The translations under genes and the position numbers were made by a program. A DNA stretch of 42,232 nt from the NCBI RefSeq assembly GCF_001006805.1, contig NZ_LN811361.1:173059-215290 (forward strand). The letters run 5' to 3'. Under the pieces are notes generated by a model. The model ran no database searches. It was not told where the DNA came from and saw nothing but the letters and a program-made list of their open reading frames with translations. Below, piece by piece: positions 35,394 to 42,232 of this stretch (within the stretch, counting starts at the first letter, position 1; every line of letters starts with the position of its first letter). Origin of the DNA: Microvirga massiliensis. Lineage in GTDB: Bacteria; Pseudomonadota; Alphaproteobacteria; Rhizobiales; Beijerinckiaceae.

Positions 35394-37907
35394 TCAGGCC
35401 CCAGGAGTACGCCATATCTCTTTTGCGTATTCTCGAATCGTCCGATCGGACGAGAACCACCCCATTCTCGCCGTGCTGAGGATGCTCTTGCGCCACCAGG
35501 CTTCCGGATTCCGCCAGAGCTCGTCCACGGAGCGTTGCGCGCACCAATAGGCCTCGAAATCGGCAGCCACCATGTAGGGATCGTGAAACGTGAGGGCTTC
35601 CACGAGCCCGCGGTAGCGCGTGACGTCATCGGGCGAGAACGCGCCCGCTGCGAGTGCCGAGAGGACGTCCGACAGCCGCCGCGAGGCGGCGATATCCGCC
35701 GTGGCATCGAGGCCGATGCGCCGCCGCGCCGCCACCTCTTCGGCGGTCAGGCCGAAGATGGCGATATTGTCGGCGCCGATCTGCTCCATGATCTCGATAT
35801 TGGCGCCGTCAAGTGTCCCGATCGTCAGGGCGCCGTTCAGGGCGAATTTCATGTTGCCGGTTCCGGATGCCTCCAGGCCAGCCGTTGAAATCTGCTCGGA
35901 CAGGTCGCTCCCGGGCATGATCGCCTCGGCGAGACTGACATTGTAGTTGGGCAGGAACGCAACCTTCAGGCGCCCGGCAATGACCAGATCGGCATTGATC
36001 TCTTGCGCGACATCGTGCGCGAGCTTGATGATCAGCTTGGCGCGCTCGTAGCCCGGAGCGGCCTTGCCGCCGAGAATTTTGACCCGGGGCACCCAGTCCG
36101 CGTCCGGCTCCTCCCGGATCGCCTGGTAGAGCGCGATCGTCTCGAGGACGTTCAGGAGCTGCCGCTTGTATTCGTGGATGCGCTTCACTTGGCTGTCGAA
36201 GAGCGCTGCGGGATCGACGCTGATCCCCACGCGCTCTTCGATGATCCGCGCGAGCGCAACCTTGTTGCGCCGGCGCTCGGCCGCGAAGCGCTGCTGGAAT
36301 GCCGAATCGTCTGCGAGCGGCTCGAGATCGCGCAGGCGATCGATATCGTCGAGCACAAGTGGGCCGATTGCCTCGGCCAGGAGCGCCATAAGACCGGGAT
36401 TCGCCTGATGCAGCCACCGCCGCACCGTGATACCGTTCGTCTTGTTGACGATCCTGTCGGGGTAGAGGCCATGCAGATCCTTGAACACGGTCTGCCGCAT
36501 CAGCTCGGTGTGGAGAGCCGAGACGCCATTCACACGGTTTGAGCCCAGGAAAGCCAGATGGCCCATGCGCACGCGACGGCCATTGGTTTCGTCGATCAGC
36601 GAGAACGATGCGACGTTCTCCGCGTTCAACCTGCCCTGCTCCTGCTGCATTCCGAGGTGGAGCCAGTTGATCAGATAGATGATCTGCAAGTGGCGCGGCA
36701 GGAGCCGCTCCATAAGCTCGACCGGCCAGGTCTCGAGAGCCTCGGGGAGCAGGGTATGGTTCGTGTAGTTGAGCGTCTGCGTGGTGATGCGCCACGCATC
36801 CCCCCAATGGAACTCGTGCACATCGACGAGGAGGCGCATCAGCTCGGCGACGGCTATGGCAGGATGGGTATCGTTCATCTGAACGGCGGCATGTTCCGGC
36901 AGTGACGCCAGATCGCCGTATCGCTCGAGATGCGTCCGAAGCAGATCCTGGAGCGAGGCGGAGGTGAAGAAATACTCCTGCCGCAGGCGGAGTTCCTGTC
37001 CCTGCGGAGTCGCGTCGCCTGGGTAGAGCACACGCGAGATTGCCTCCGCACGGGCCTGGTCCGCCTGGGCCCCAACATGATCGCCGGCATTGAAGGCCGC
37101 GAGTTGAAGAGGATCGGTAGCGCGTGCCGCCCAGAGGCGCAGAAAGTTCACCTGCCGCCCTCGCCAGCCGACGACCGGCGTATCGTGGGCGACGGCCAGA
37201 ACCGTCTCGGAGGGTTCCCAGACATGGCGGATCACGCCGGCCTGCTCGGGCATCATCGTGACCCCGCCCCCGAAGCCGATCCGGTAGGTCACGTCGGCCC
37301 TGGGGAATTCCCAAGGGTTGCCGCGCGCCAGCCAATTGTCCGGAGCCTCCTGCTGGCGGCCATCTAGGAAGGACTGACGGAACAGCCCGTAATCGTAGCG
37401 GATGCCATAGCCGGTGGCCACTACCCCCGTCGTCGCCATGCTTTCCATGAAGCAGGCCGCCAAGCGGCCGAGGCCGCCATTGCCGAGGGCCGCATCGGGC
37501 TCGCTCGCGACCACTGCGGAGAAATCGACTCCGAGGTCGGCGAGCGCCTGCCGGAGCGGCTCGGCCAGCCCGAGATTTCCGATCGCTTCGCCGAGGAGGC
37601 GTCCGATCAGGAACTCGAGCGACAGATAACAGACGCGCTTATCACTTGCTGTCCGATCAGCCGAACGATTCCAGGCATCCACGACGTAATCGCGCACGGC
37701 CAGCGCTGTGGCGGTGAACCAGTCCTGGTCAGCGGCCTGCTCGGGCCGTTTTCCGACATCGTATGCCAGCCGCGAAAGGATTTCCTTGCGCAGAGAGGCG
37801 GCATCGGCCGAAGCAGCCTGCGGACGACCGCCGTCTCGCGAGGTCTTCCCCACGCCCGCGCGCTCATATTCTCTGAGAGAAACGGTTTTCTCGTCTACGT
37901 CGAACAT
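35394..37907 (-). CDS. glgP: Glycogen phosphorylase GlgP
   Basis: This 837-residue GT35 phosphorylase releases glucose-1-phosphate from the non-reducing ends of glycogen. It has LSLEFLIGRLLGEAIGNLG near the N-terminus, ALGNGGLGRLAACFMES, MNDTHPAIAVAELMRLL, KRIHEYKRQLLN, and EASGTGNMKFALNGALTIG, where Lys687 should hold pyridoxal phosphate. It starts at ATG 37907, just after AGAGGGGG. It probably forms an operon with glgA downstream. The cluster across the gap, on the opposite strand, holds GlgX, which would remove the stubs it leaves. Length is normal for bacterial GlgP. Confidence 0.96.
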   Translation of the reverse strand: MFDVDEKTVSLREYERAGVGKTSRDGGRPQAASADAASLRKEILSRLAYDVGKRPEQAADQDWFTATALAVRDYVVDAWNRSADRTASDKRVCYLSLEFLIGRLLGEAIGNLGLAEPLRQALADLGVDFSAVVASEPDAALGNGGLGRLAACFMESMATTGVVATGYGIRYDYGLFRQSFLDGRQQEAPDNWLARGNPWEFPRADVTYRIGFGGGVTMMPEQAGVIRHVWEPSETVLAVAHDTPVVGWRGRQVNFLRLWAARATDPLQLAAFNAGDHVGAQADQARAEAISRVLYPGDATPQGQELRLRQEYFFTSASLQDLLRTHLERYGDLASLPEHAAVQMNDTHPAIAVAELMRLLVDVHEFHWGDAWRITTQTLNYTNHTLLPEALETWPVELMERLLPRHLQIIYLINWLHLGMQQEQGRLNAENVASFSLIDETNGRRVRMGHLAFLGSNRVNGVSALHTELMRQTVFKDLHGLYPDRIVNKTNGITVRRWLHQANPGLMALLAEAIGPLVLDDIDRLRDLEPLADDSAFQQRFAAERRRNKVALARIIEERVGISVDPAALFDSQVKRIHEYKRQLLNVLETIALYQAIREEPDADWVPRVKILGGKAAPGYERAKLIIKLAHDVAQEINADLVIAGRLKVAFLPNYNVSLAEAIMPGSDLSEQISTAGLEASGTGNMKFALNGALTIGTLDGANIEIMEQIGADNIAIFGLTAEEVAARRRIGLDATADIAASRRLSDVLSALAAGAFSPDDVTRYRGLVEALTFHDPYMVAADFEAYWCAQRSVDELWRNPEAWWRKSILSTARMGWFSSDRTIREYAKEIWRTPGA

Positions 37908-38113
37908 CTGCCCCCTCTCGGGTGGACCACTGCCGCGTGTCCAATGGGTTCAAAAATCGACGAAATGGGGCGCTTTCACGCAAAATGCCATGCGCCCTGT
38001 TACCGCTGACGCTAGGTCAACCCACATGACGCAACGACAATAGCGTGCACCGGAACAAAGAAGCCGCCGGGCGCCCGGCAGCAGCGTCGCACAATCGACT
38101 GGATCCTCTTCTT

Positions 38114-39379
38114 TCATGCGCAAGGCGATCGCTCGGCGATCACGATACGGTTGCTGTTGGTTCCCCCTCGATTATTGGTGACACCCCAGCAATTTGCCGT
38201 TTTTGTGAACTCCTGCCGGTTCAGCATAACTCCGAGAGTGCGAAATGGCAGCCCCTCGATAGCGCTAGCCACATGCCTCTCGAGGAGGACCCTTCCACCC
38301 CGGACCTCGCCGACCTCGAAGGCCACGATGCCGCCCGGACGCATTACGCGGGCGAATTCCAGGAACGAGAGCCTCACGAACCCTTCCCATGCACGGATCT
38401 CACGGTGCCGGTCGATCCGTACGGAGTTCGCATCGATCCCGGCAAACCAGCAGCGCAGCCAATTGTCGGAGGCGTAATCGACGATGTCGAGGAAGGGCGG
38501 GGAGGTCACGAGCAGATCGACAGCGCAGTCCGGGACTGCCGGTGTCCTGTGGGCCGGGCCCGTCACGACGAGTGGCCCGGGATGCGCAGGCGGCCCTCCA
38601 TCGGCCAGGAGAGCCCGGGTCTTCTTCAGGATGATCGCTCGCAGGTCGCGGAAAGGCGGCGTCTGGCAGCGCGCTGCATTGATCCGGCGTTGGGCACCCG
38701 GCGAGACGGCCTGGTTCGGCGGGAGCGTGTAGACGGAGAGGAAACCGGACGAATGTCCGGTCAGGCGGTTGATTGCCACCATCCTGATCCACTCGTCGAT
38801 CCGGTCAGTGGCGCCACTCGCTTCCTGGCCGAGGAGATACGACCGCAAGGCGAGAATGTGGTGCAACGTCTCCCGGTGATAGAAGGCCAGGAGCGGCTCG
38901 TGCTCCGCTTCGATTTCCGCGCCATTGAGGGCGATGGCCTGCAGGCGCTCGCGCACGGACTCGACTTCCGGCGGGGCAAGCCGCGGCCGCAGAATCAGCC
39001 CGCTCAGCGGATTGACGTCGTTCGCGAGAGGCCGGCGCCCCATCAAGGCAGCCTGCAGGGCCGTCGTACCGCGTCCCGAGAACGGATCGTAGACGCTGGC
39101 GCCGGGCCCGGTCAGTCGTGAGATGAAGAACTCGGGAAGCTGAGGCTTGAAACAGGCGCGATAGCTCACCTCATGAAGAGAATGGGCCTGACGCTGACCG
39201 GCGGTCCAGAACTCGTTCACGAAGTAATCGAGATCGCCCTCTCGCAGACACACGGTCGGCGCCCCGTTGAAAGTGAACCGTGCGAGCACGTCCAGCAATC
39301 TCGCGCCGGCCGATGCTTCCTGCGCTCGCTTCGTCGCGAGCCTCATGTCCATGACCACAGGCCGTTGATCACCCGGCAC
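38114..39379 (-). CDS. DNA methyltransferase, gamma/alpha-like motif order (orphan)
   Basis: The 421-residue protein carries the SAM-binding motif YDPFSGRGTT at residues 97-106 and the catalytic TSPPFLDIVDY at 292-302. D/S-P-P-Y/F motifs belong to amino-methyltransferases that modify N6 of adenine or N4 of cytosine, and TSPPF suggests N4-cytosine. The order SAM motif first, catalytic motif later, with about 190 residues between, fits the gamma or alpha groups rather than the beta group. No restriction gene lies nearby, so it may be a regulatory or orphan enzyme. The GTG at 39379 is the first start in frame; ATGs at 39352 and 39346 are alternatives, and none has a clear ribosome binding site. 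Confidence 0.85.
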   Translation of the reverse strand: MPGDQRPVVMDMRLATKRAQEASAGARLLDVLARFTFNGAPTVCLREGDLDYFVNEFWTAGQRQAHSLHEVSYRACFKPQLPEFFISRLTGPGASVYDPFSGRGTTALQAALMGRRPLANDVNPLSGLILRPRLAPPEVESVRERLQAIALNGAEIEAEHEPLLAFYHRETLHHILALRSYLLGQEASGATDRIDEWIRMVAINRLTGHSSGFLSVYTLPPNQAVSPGAQRRINAARCQTPPFRDLRAIILKKTRALLADGGPPAHPGPLVVTGPAHRTPAVPDCAVDLLVTSPPFLDIVDYASDNWLRCWFAGIDANSVRIDRHREIRAWEGFVRLSFLEFARVMRPGGIVAFEVGEVRGGRVLLERHVASAIEGLPFRTLGVMLNRQEFTKTANCWGVTNNRGGTNSNRIVIAERSPCA

Positions 39380-39547
39380 TCTCGGATCAGATCAAGCGCA
39401 ATCGATCTTCTCAAGGAGGCGTGCCTCCACGCAGGTCCAGGATAGTCGCTCTATCGAAGCGGCAGCCGCGTGCAAGGCATTGCGGGTGGGCATCCACGGG
39501 AAACGGAAAGGCCTGCGGCCATGGATCCGCAAAGAGTGCGTACACGA

Positions 39548-40735
39548 TCAGGCTCGCGATGCCGGGCGGCGATGCTCCAGGAAAAAGCGCATCATCTCGC
39601 GCGATGCATCCGGACCGCGAGCATCGGTGTAAGAGCCCGCCGCGTCTCCCCCGAACCATGCATGCGAGCCACCATGCACGACCCACTCCTCCAGCAAAAT
39701 GCGTCCCTGATCGTCCTGATGCGTGGATCGGGTGTAGGCATGCCCTCCATCCACCCTGCCCCGCTGCGTCCCGATCCTGAGTTTGGATCCCGTGAGCCGT
39801 GACTGCGCGATGATCTGTGCGCCGTTGCGGGGATGCACGGTCTTGTCGCGATCACCGTGAAAGACGATGGTCGGCACGCGCGAGTCCGCCTCCAGCGTAA
39901 GAGGTCGCTGCGCTCTACCATCCGCGCTGCCATTCCGCATCACGGCGAATGCGGACGTGACGTCGCTTGCCGCACCGCACGGAAGCCCCGAATGCACGCA
40001 AATCGCCGCAAAGAGATCAGGATAGGTGGCGCCGAGAACGGCGGCAGCAGCCCCGCCTGCCGACAGGCCGGCTGCGTAGATGCGATCGGAATCCACCGCG
40101 TAGTCGCGCATGATCCTTTGCACCATCCCCGCGATCAAGGCGGGCTCGCCGGAGCCCCTCCGCTGCTCACTCGCCTTGAACCAGTTCCAGCACTTGGAGC
40201 TGTTCGCAGCCGGACTTTGAACCGGGTATGCGACGAGGACAGACTGCTCCTCGGCAATCCTGTTCATCCGGGTGCCGATCGCAAAATCCTCGGCATTCTG
40301 CGTGCAGCCGTGCAGCATCACGACGAGCGGGATCGGCTGTCCTGTATAGGAACTCGGGATATACAGGCGATATTCACGGGTGCCGTTATGATCCCTGTAG
40401 GTCTCCTTTAGAAACCGACCTCCCGGAGGGACCAGATTCGCGTGATCATGAACCGACGGTGCGGACTTTCCAGGTTCGAATAACCCTTTCGGCAGGACAT
40501 GGCGCCAGTCCGCTCCGCCTCCGGGAGGCTGCGGCGGGAACGAGGCAGATCCTCTGCCGGCCATCGATCCGGGGTTGTTCGCACGAGGATCGTCGACCTC
40601 CGGCGTCTCGACCTGCCCGTGGCGTGCATCGTCGCGGCCGATCAGCCGTTGAAGCACGGTCGTCGCTTCGGCGAGCCTCCCGCCTCGGGTCAGGCGGAGA
40701 GCCTCCTTCATCTCGGGTGGAAGTCCGAATTTCAT
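39548..40735 (-). CDS. PHB depolymerase-family esterase
   Basis: This 395-residue alpha/beta hydrolase has the oxyanion loop VVMLHGCTQNAEDF, the lipase box GLSAGG with Ser225, the Asp region FHGDRDKTVHPRNG, and the His region VHGGSHAWFGG. The C-terminal domain matches type-1 catalytic PHB depolymerases and feruloyl-esterase-like proteins. No signal peptide is visible and the first 100 residues are helical/variable, so it may act inside the cell on polyhydroxybutyrate or another ester. AAGGAAAC lies before the ATG at 40735. The CopG-type regulator gene is 71 bp upstream on the same strand and may control it. Confidence 0.92.
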   Translation of the reverse strand: MKFGLPPEMKEALRLTRGGRLAEATTVLQRLIGRDDARHGQVETPEVDDPRANNPGSMAGRGSASFPPQPPGGGADWRHVLPKGLFEPGKSAPSVHDHANLVPPGGRFLKETYRDHNGTREYRLYIPSSYTGQPIPLVVMLHGCTQNAEDFAIGTRMNRIAEEQSVLVAYPVQSPAANSSKCWNWFKASEQRRGSGEPALIAGMVQRIMRDYAVDSDRIYAAGLSAGGAAAAVLGATYPDLFAAICVHSGLPCGAASDVTSAFAVMRNGSADGRAQRPLTLEADSRVPTIVFHGDRDKTVHPRNGAQIIAQSRLTGSKLRIGTQRGRVDGGHAYTRSTHQDDQGRILLEEWVVHGGSHAWFGGDAAGSYTDARGPDASREMMRFFLEHRRPASRA

Positions 40736-40806
40736 GTGAAATGTTTCCTTGCAGGGCTGCGGGACGCCGCAATCGTCAGGGTGTCGGTAGTCTCGATCCG
40801 ACCCCG

Positions 40807-41217
40807 TCAGCGGATCCGGCCAGCGAGCGCCGCCTTCACCTCGGGACTGGCGTGGAGCGCGCCGAGGACTTCAACCGAGGCGATCGCCGCCGCTGCGAGT
40901 TCCGGCGTTACGTCGGATGCGATGCTTGCAAGCCCGAGGACCCGGATCTGGAGCTGCGTTCCGGAGGCCCGAGCGTCTTCGAGATCCTCACGGCGGAAGT
41001 GCCTCAGGCCGATATCCAGGCTCTTTCGCTTGACGGAGTTCCGCGCGGCGTCGGAGTGGCGATCGAGCTGGTTTCGGATCGCCGTCCGGATGAAATCCGT
41101 CCGATTCGCGTAGAACCCTTCCGAAACCAGAAGGTCGATGTGTCCCAGGTCCACATATCCGAGATTGATCGTGATCTTCTCGGAATCCGGCCCTCTCGGT
41201 CGAGAATCGCTCGCCAT
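40807..41217 (-). CDS. CopG-family ribbon-helix-helix regulator
   Basis: The 136-residue protein has a ribbon-helix-helix domain at residues 14-53: SEKITINLGYVDLGHIDLLV is the strand and first helix, and ANRTDFIRTAIRNQL is the second helix. The C-terminal half, VLGLASIASDVTPELAAAAIASVEVLGAL, is probably an oligomerisation or ligand-sensing part. A TTG at 41223 would add two residues, but the ATG at 41217 is more likely. A promoter and a palindromic operator lie immediately upstream, so it probably represses itself and perhaps the esterase gene downstream. The C-terminal part is not that of a toxin-antitoxin partner. Confidence 0.88.
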   Translation of the reverse strand: MASDSRPRGPDSEKITINLGYVDLGHIDLLVSEGFYANRTDFIRTAIRNQLDRHSDAARNSVKRKSLDIGLRHFRREDLEDARASGTQLQIRVLGLASIASDVTPELAAAAIASVEVLGALHASPEVKAALAGRIR

Positions 41218-41231
41218 TTTCAATCATGCTC

Positions 41232-41259
41232 ACCATCCACCTGGATGGTATATGGATGG
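41232..41259 (-). promoter_or_regulatory. Palindromic operator upstream of the CopG gene
   Basis: accatcca-cc-tggatggt (41232-41249) is a perfect inverted repeat, and a further half-site tggatgg follows at 41253-41259, one helical turn from the half-site at 41242-41248. Ribbon-helix-helix dimers bind such repeated half-sites. The site lies 15 bp upstream of the regulator start and covers the -10 box. Confidence 0.7.
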
Positions 41260-41275
41260 CCGGACGATTGTTCAA
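41247..41275 (-). promoter_or_regulatory. Sigma-70-like promoter of the CopG gene
   Basis: On the minus strand TTGAAC (41275-41270) and TATACC (41252-41247) are separated by 17 bases, a near-ideal housekeeping promoter. The expected transcript start is about 41240, 23 bp before the ATG, inside the palindrome. The overlap predicts direct repression. Confidence 0.7.
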
Positions 41276-41365
41276 GAGGGTCTTTCAGGGCAGGACATCA
41301 CGACATGCTGAGCCCGTACCGAAATCGCTGGCCACCACCCGACAGGTCTTGCTACCATTCGTTCT

Positions 41366-41602
41366 GTGAGTACTTCCTATCAGAAAACCGGAGTGCTGGC
41401 GGCCTGCATGCACGCCCTGTGGATGACCGCTCGCCGGGAAGAACGGCGTGCAGATCACGCAGCAGATTGCGCGCGTGCGCTTGAGCGCTTCGATCTTGCG
41501 GTCCTCGCAAAACCATTCTGGATAAGAGCGCGCCAGCTGCGGGCTACTGCCATCATCTATCGCGCTCAGGCCTACGCGATTCAGGTCGATCTCACGATGT
41601 GA
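41366..41602 (+). CDS. Possible small hypothetical protein
   Basis: A 78-residue frame starts at GTG 41366, giving STSYQKTGVLAACMH, and ends at TGA 41600-41602. The middle (RADHAADCARALERF, ALERFDLAVLAKPFW) looks like natural helical sequence and no better frame competes. There is no clear ribosome binding site and no family is recognised, so it may be chance. Confidence 0.3.
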   Translation: MSTSYQKTGVLAACMHALWMTARREERRADHAADCARALERFDLAVLAKPFWIRARQLRATAIIYRAQAYAIQVDLTM

Positions 41603-41609
41603 ATTCCGT

Positions 41610-41855
41610 CTAGGTCCGCGCACGACGATATCGCCCATCATCGGCATTGCGAGCCGCAGGCGAAGCGATCCGGATTGGACCCGCGCAGCTGAATTCCACT
41701 CGCAAGGACGGAATGGATCGGCTCTTGAAACGGCCAGGCTGAAGTCCCATTTGTCCAGTGCCAGGCTTGAACTGCGCCTGCATTTGGCGCGCGCTCATTC
41801 CCGCACCGAGCGAGCCTTTCTTCTGCCACAGAGGCTTGCCTCGATGTCGGGACAT
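41610..41855 (-). CDS. Small basic protein whose 3' end lies in a repeat
   Basis: An 81-residue frame starts at ATG 41855 just after a very strong ribosome binding site (GGAGGGAGG, four bases before). The first 50 or so residues (MSRHRGKPLWQKKGSLGAG, then QAQFKPGTGQMGLQPGRF) are basic and read as real coding sequence. The rest, after about 41711, is translated from dispersed repeat copy D (SCAGPIRIASPAARNADDG) and looks like an accidental tail. The original stop may have been displaced by repeat insertion. I do not recognise the family. Confidence 0.5.
   Translation of the reverse strand: MSRHRGKPLWQKKGSLGAGMSARQMQAQFKPGTGQMGLQPGRFKSRSIPSLRVEFSCAGPIRIASPAARNADDGRYRRART
41638..41711. repeat. 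Dispersed repeat, copy D
   Basis: It runs from tcatcggcattgcgagccgc through gaagcgatccgg to cactcgcaaggacgg. It keeps both ends of the family but has a diverged middle. It forms the 3' third of the small gene at 41610-41855. Confidence 0.65.
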
Positions 41856-42014
41856 GCGGCCTCCCTCCAGACGCAGTCATTGTTTGCCCTGAGCGATGTC
41901 ACATGGCTCAGGGTGCCGCTGTAGCGTCATCACTCTGTCTTTGATGCGCGTTATCAGCGGATGCAATCCGGTTCATTCCCTTTTAATCGAACGCCAACAA
42001 GCAAGAACAAGAGC

Positions 42015-42232
42015 ATGCAATTCAAATTTACGGCAAAGCGTCTTCCCTCTCTGAGGAACGACCCTCCGAAATTCCAGGTCCACCGAATCTGGGCCGATGG
42101 AGAAGGAAAGCAGGCCGAGATCAGCCACCTGATCGACCGGACCTATGCCTACAGCTCTCTCCGCGAGCTCCAGTGGCATCTCGCCGAGCGTTTCTCCCGC
42201 CCGGCCCAGTCGGTCAGCGTGAGCGCCATCTA
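42015..42232 (+). CDS. Hypothetical protein, cut by the right edge
   Basis: From ATG 42015 the frame reads MQFKFTAKRLPSLRNDPPKF, then HRIWADGEGKQAEISHLIDR and LRELQWHLAERFSRP, for 72 residues. It then runs off the window on TA, which may be the first two bases of a stop or of a Tyr codon. It is a small charged cytoplasmic protein; the family is not recognised. The AT-rich, ribosome-binding-like aagaacaagagc lies just upstream. Confidence 0.6.
   Translation, partial: MQFKFTAKRLPSLRNDPPKFQVHRIWADGEGKQAEISHLIDRTYAYSSLRELQWHLAERFSRPAQSVSVSAI

Overview
The window looks like chromosome of a GC-rich alphaproteobacterium of the order Hyphomicrobiales (Rhizobiales), probably Methylobacteriaceae or a close relative such as Microvirga. 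This placement is an inference from gene content. The clues are a SciP-type DUF1153 cell-cycle regulator beside flagellar fliK and flgD, a Rhodobacter-type phospholipid methyltransferase gene after mnmA, DUF2934 and DUF2231 proteins, a fused MalQ-TreY, a fused TreS-maltokinase and a two-domain GlgE. No rRNA gene, CRISPR array, replication origin or prophage was seen.

Layout. (1) 1-4440 is an accessory stretch: a truncated IS5-type transposase at the left edge, decayed coding sequence, a possible NlpC/CHAP-like protein, then a cupin protein, a single-domain response regulator with altered active-site residues and a short-chain dehydrogenase. It ends at tRNA-Met (4441-4517, minus strand). (2) 4662-9748 is housekeeping: mnmA and a methyltransferase gene on the minus strand, fliK-flgD and sciP on the plus strand, and a DUF2934 protein. 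(3) 10142-29631 is a 19.5-kb, one-direction cluster for trehalose and alpha-glucan metabolism: otsA, glgX, treZ, malQ-treY, glgE, treS-pep2 and glgB, with several start/stop overlaps of ATGA type. (4) 30103-33221 holds, on the minus strand, a sugar O-acetyltransferase, a PQQ-type sugar dehydrogenase lipoprotein, a DUF2231 membrane protein and a SWIM-like zinc-finger protein. (5) 33664-37907 holds glgA and glgP on the minus strand. (6) 38114-42232 holds an orphan-looking DNA methyltransferase, a PHB-depolymerase-family esterase, a CopG-type regulator with a clear promoter and palindromic operator, small proteins, and a gene cut by the right edge.

How the genes work together. The cluster encodes three trehalose routes: OtsA (the OtsB phosphatase is not here), TreY/TreZ (from glucan), and TreS (maltose/trehalose interconversion). 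TreS fused to maltokinase feeds maltose-1-phosphate to GlgE. GlgE extends alpha-1,4-glucan and GlgB branches it. GlgX, GlgP and MalQ take glucan apart, and GlgA makes it from a nucleotide sugar. Together they form a two-way link between glycogen as store and trehalose as stress protectant. A sequence upstream of otsA resembles the alphaproteobacterial general-stress (EcfG) promoter, which would fit such a role.

At least four copies of a GC-rich dispersed repeat with arms like 'gattgcttcgcc' and 'ctcgcaaggacgg' lie in the intergenic spaces after glgB, after glgA and near the right end. One copy forms the 3' end of a small gene.
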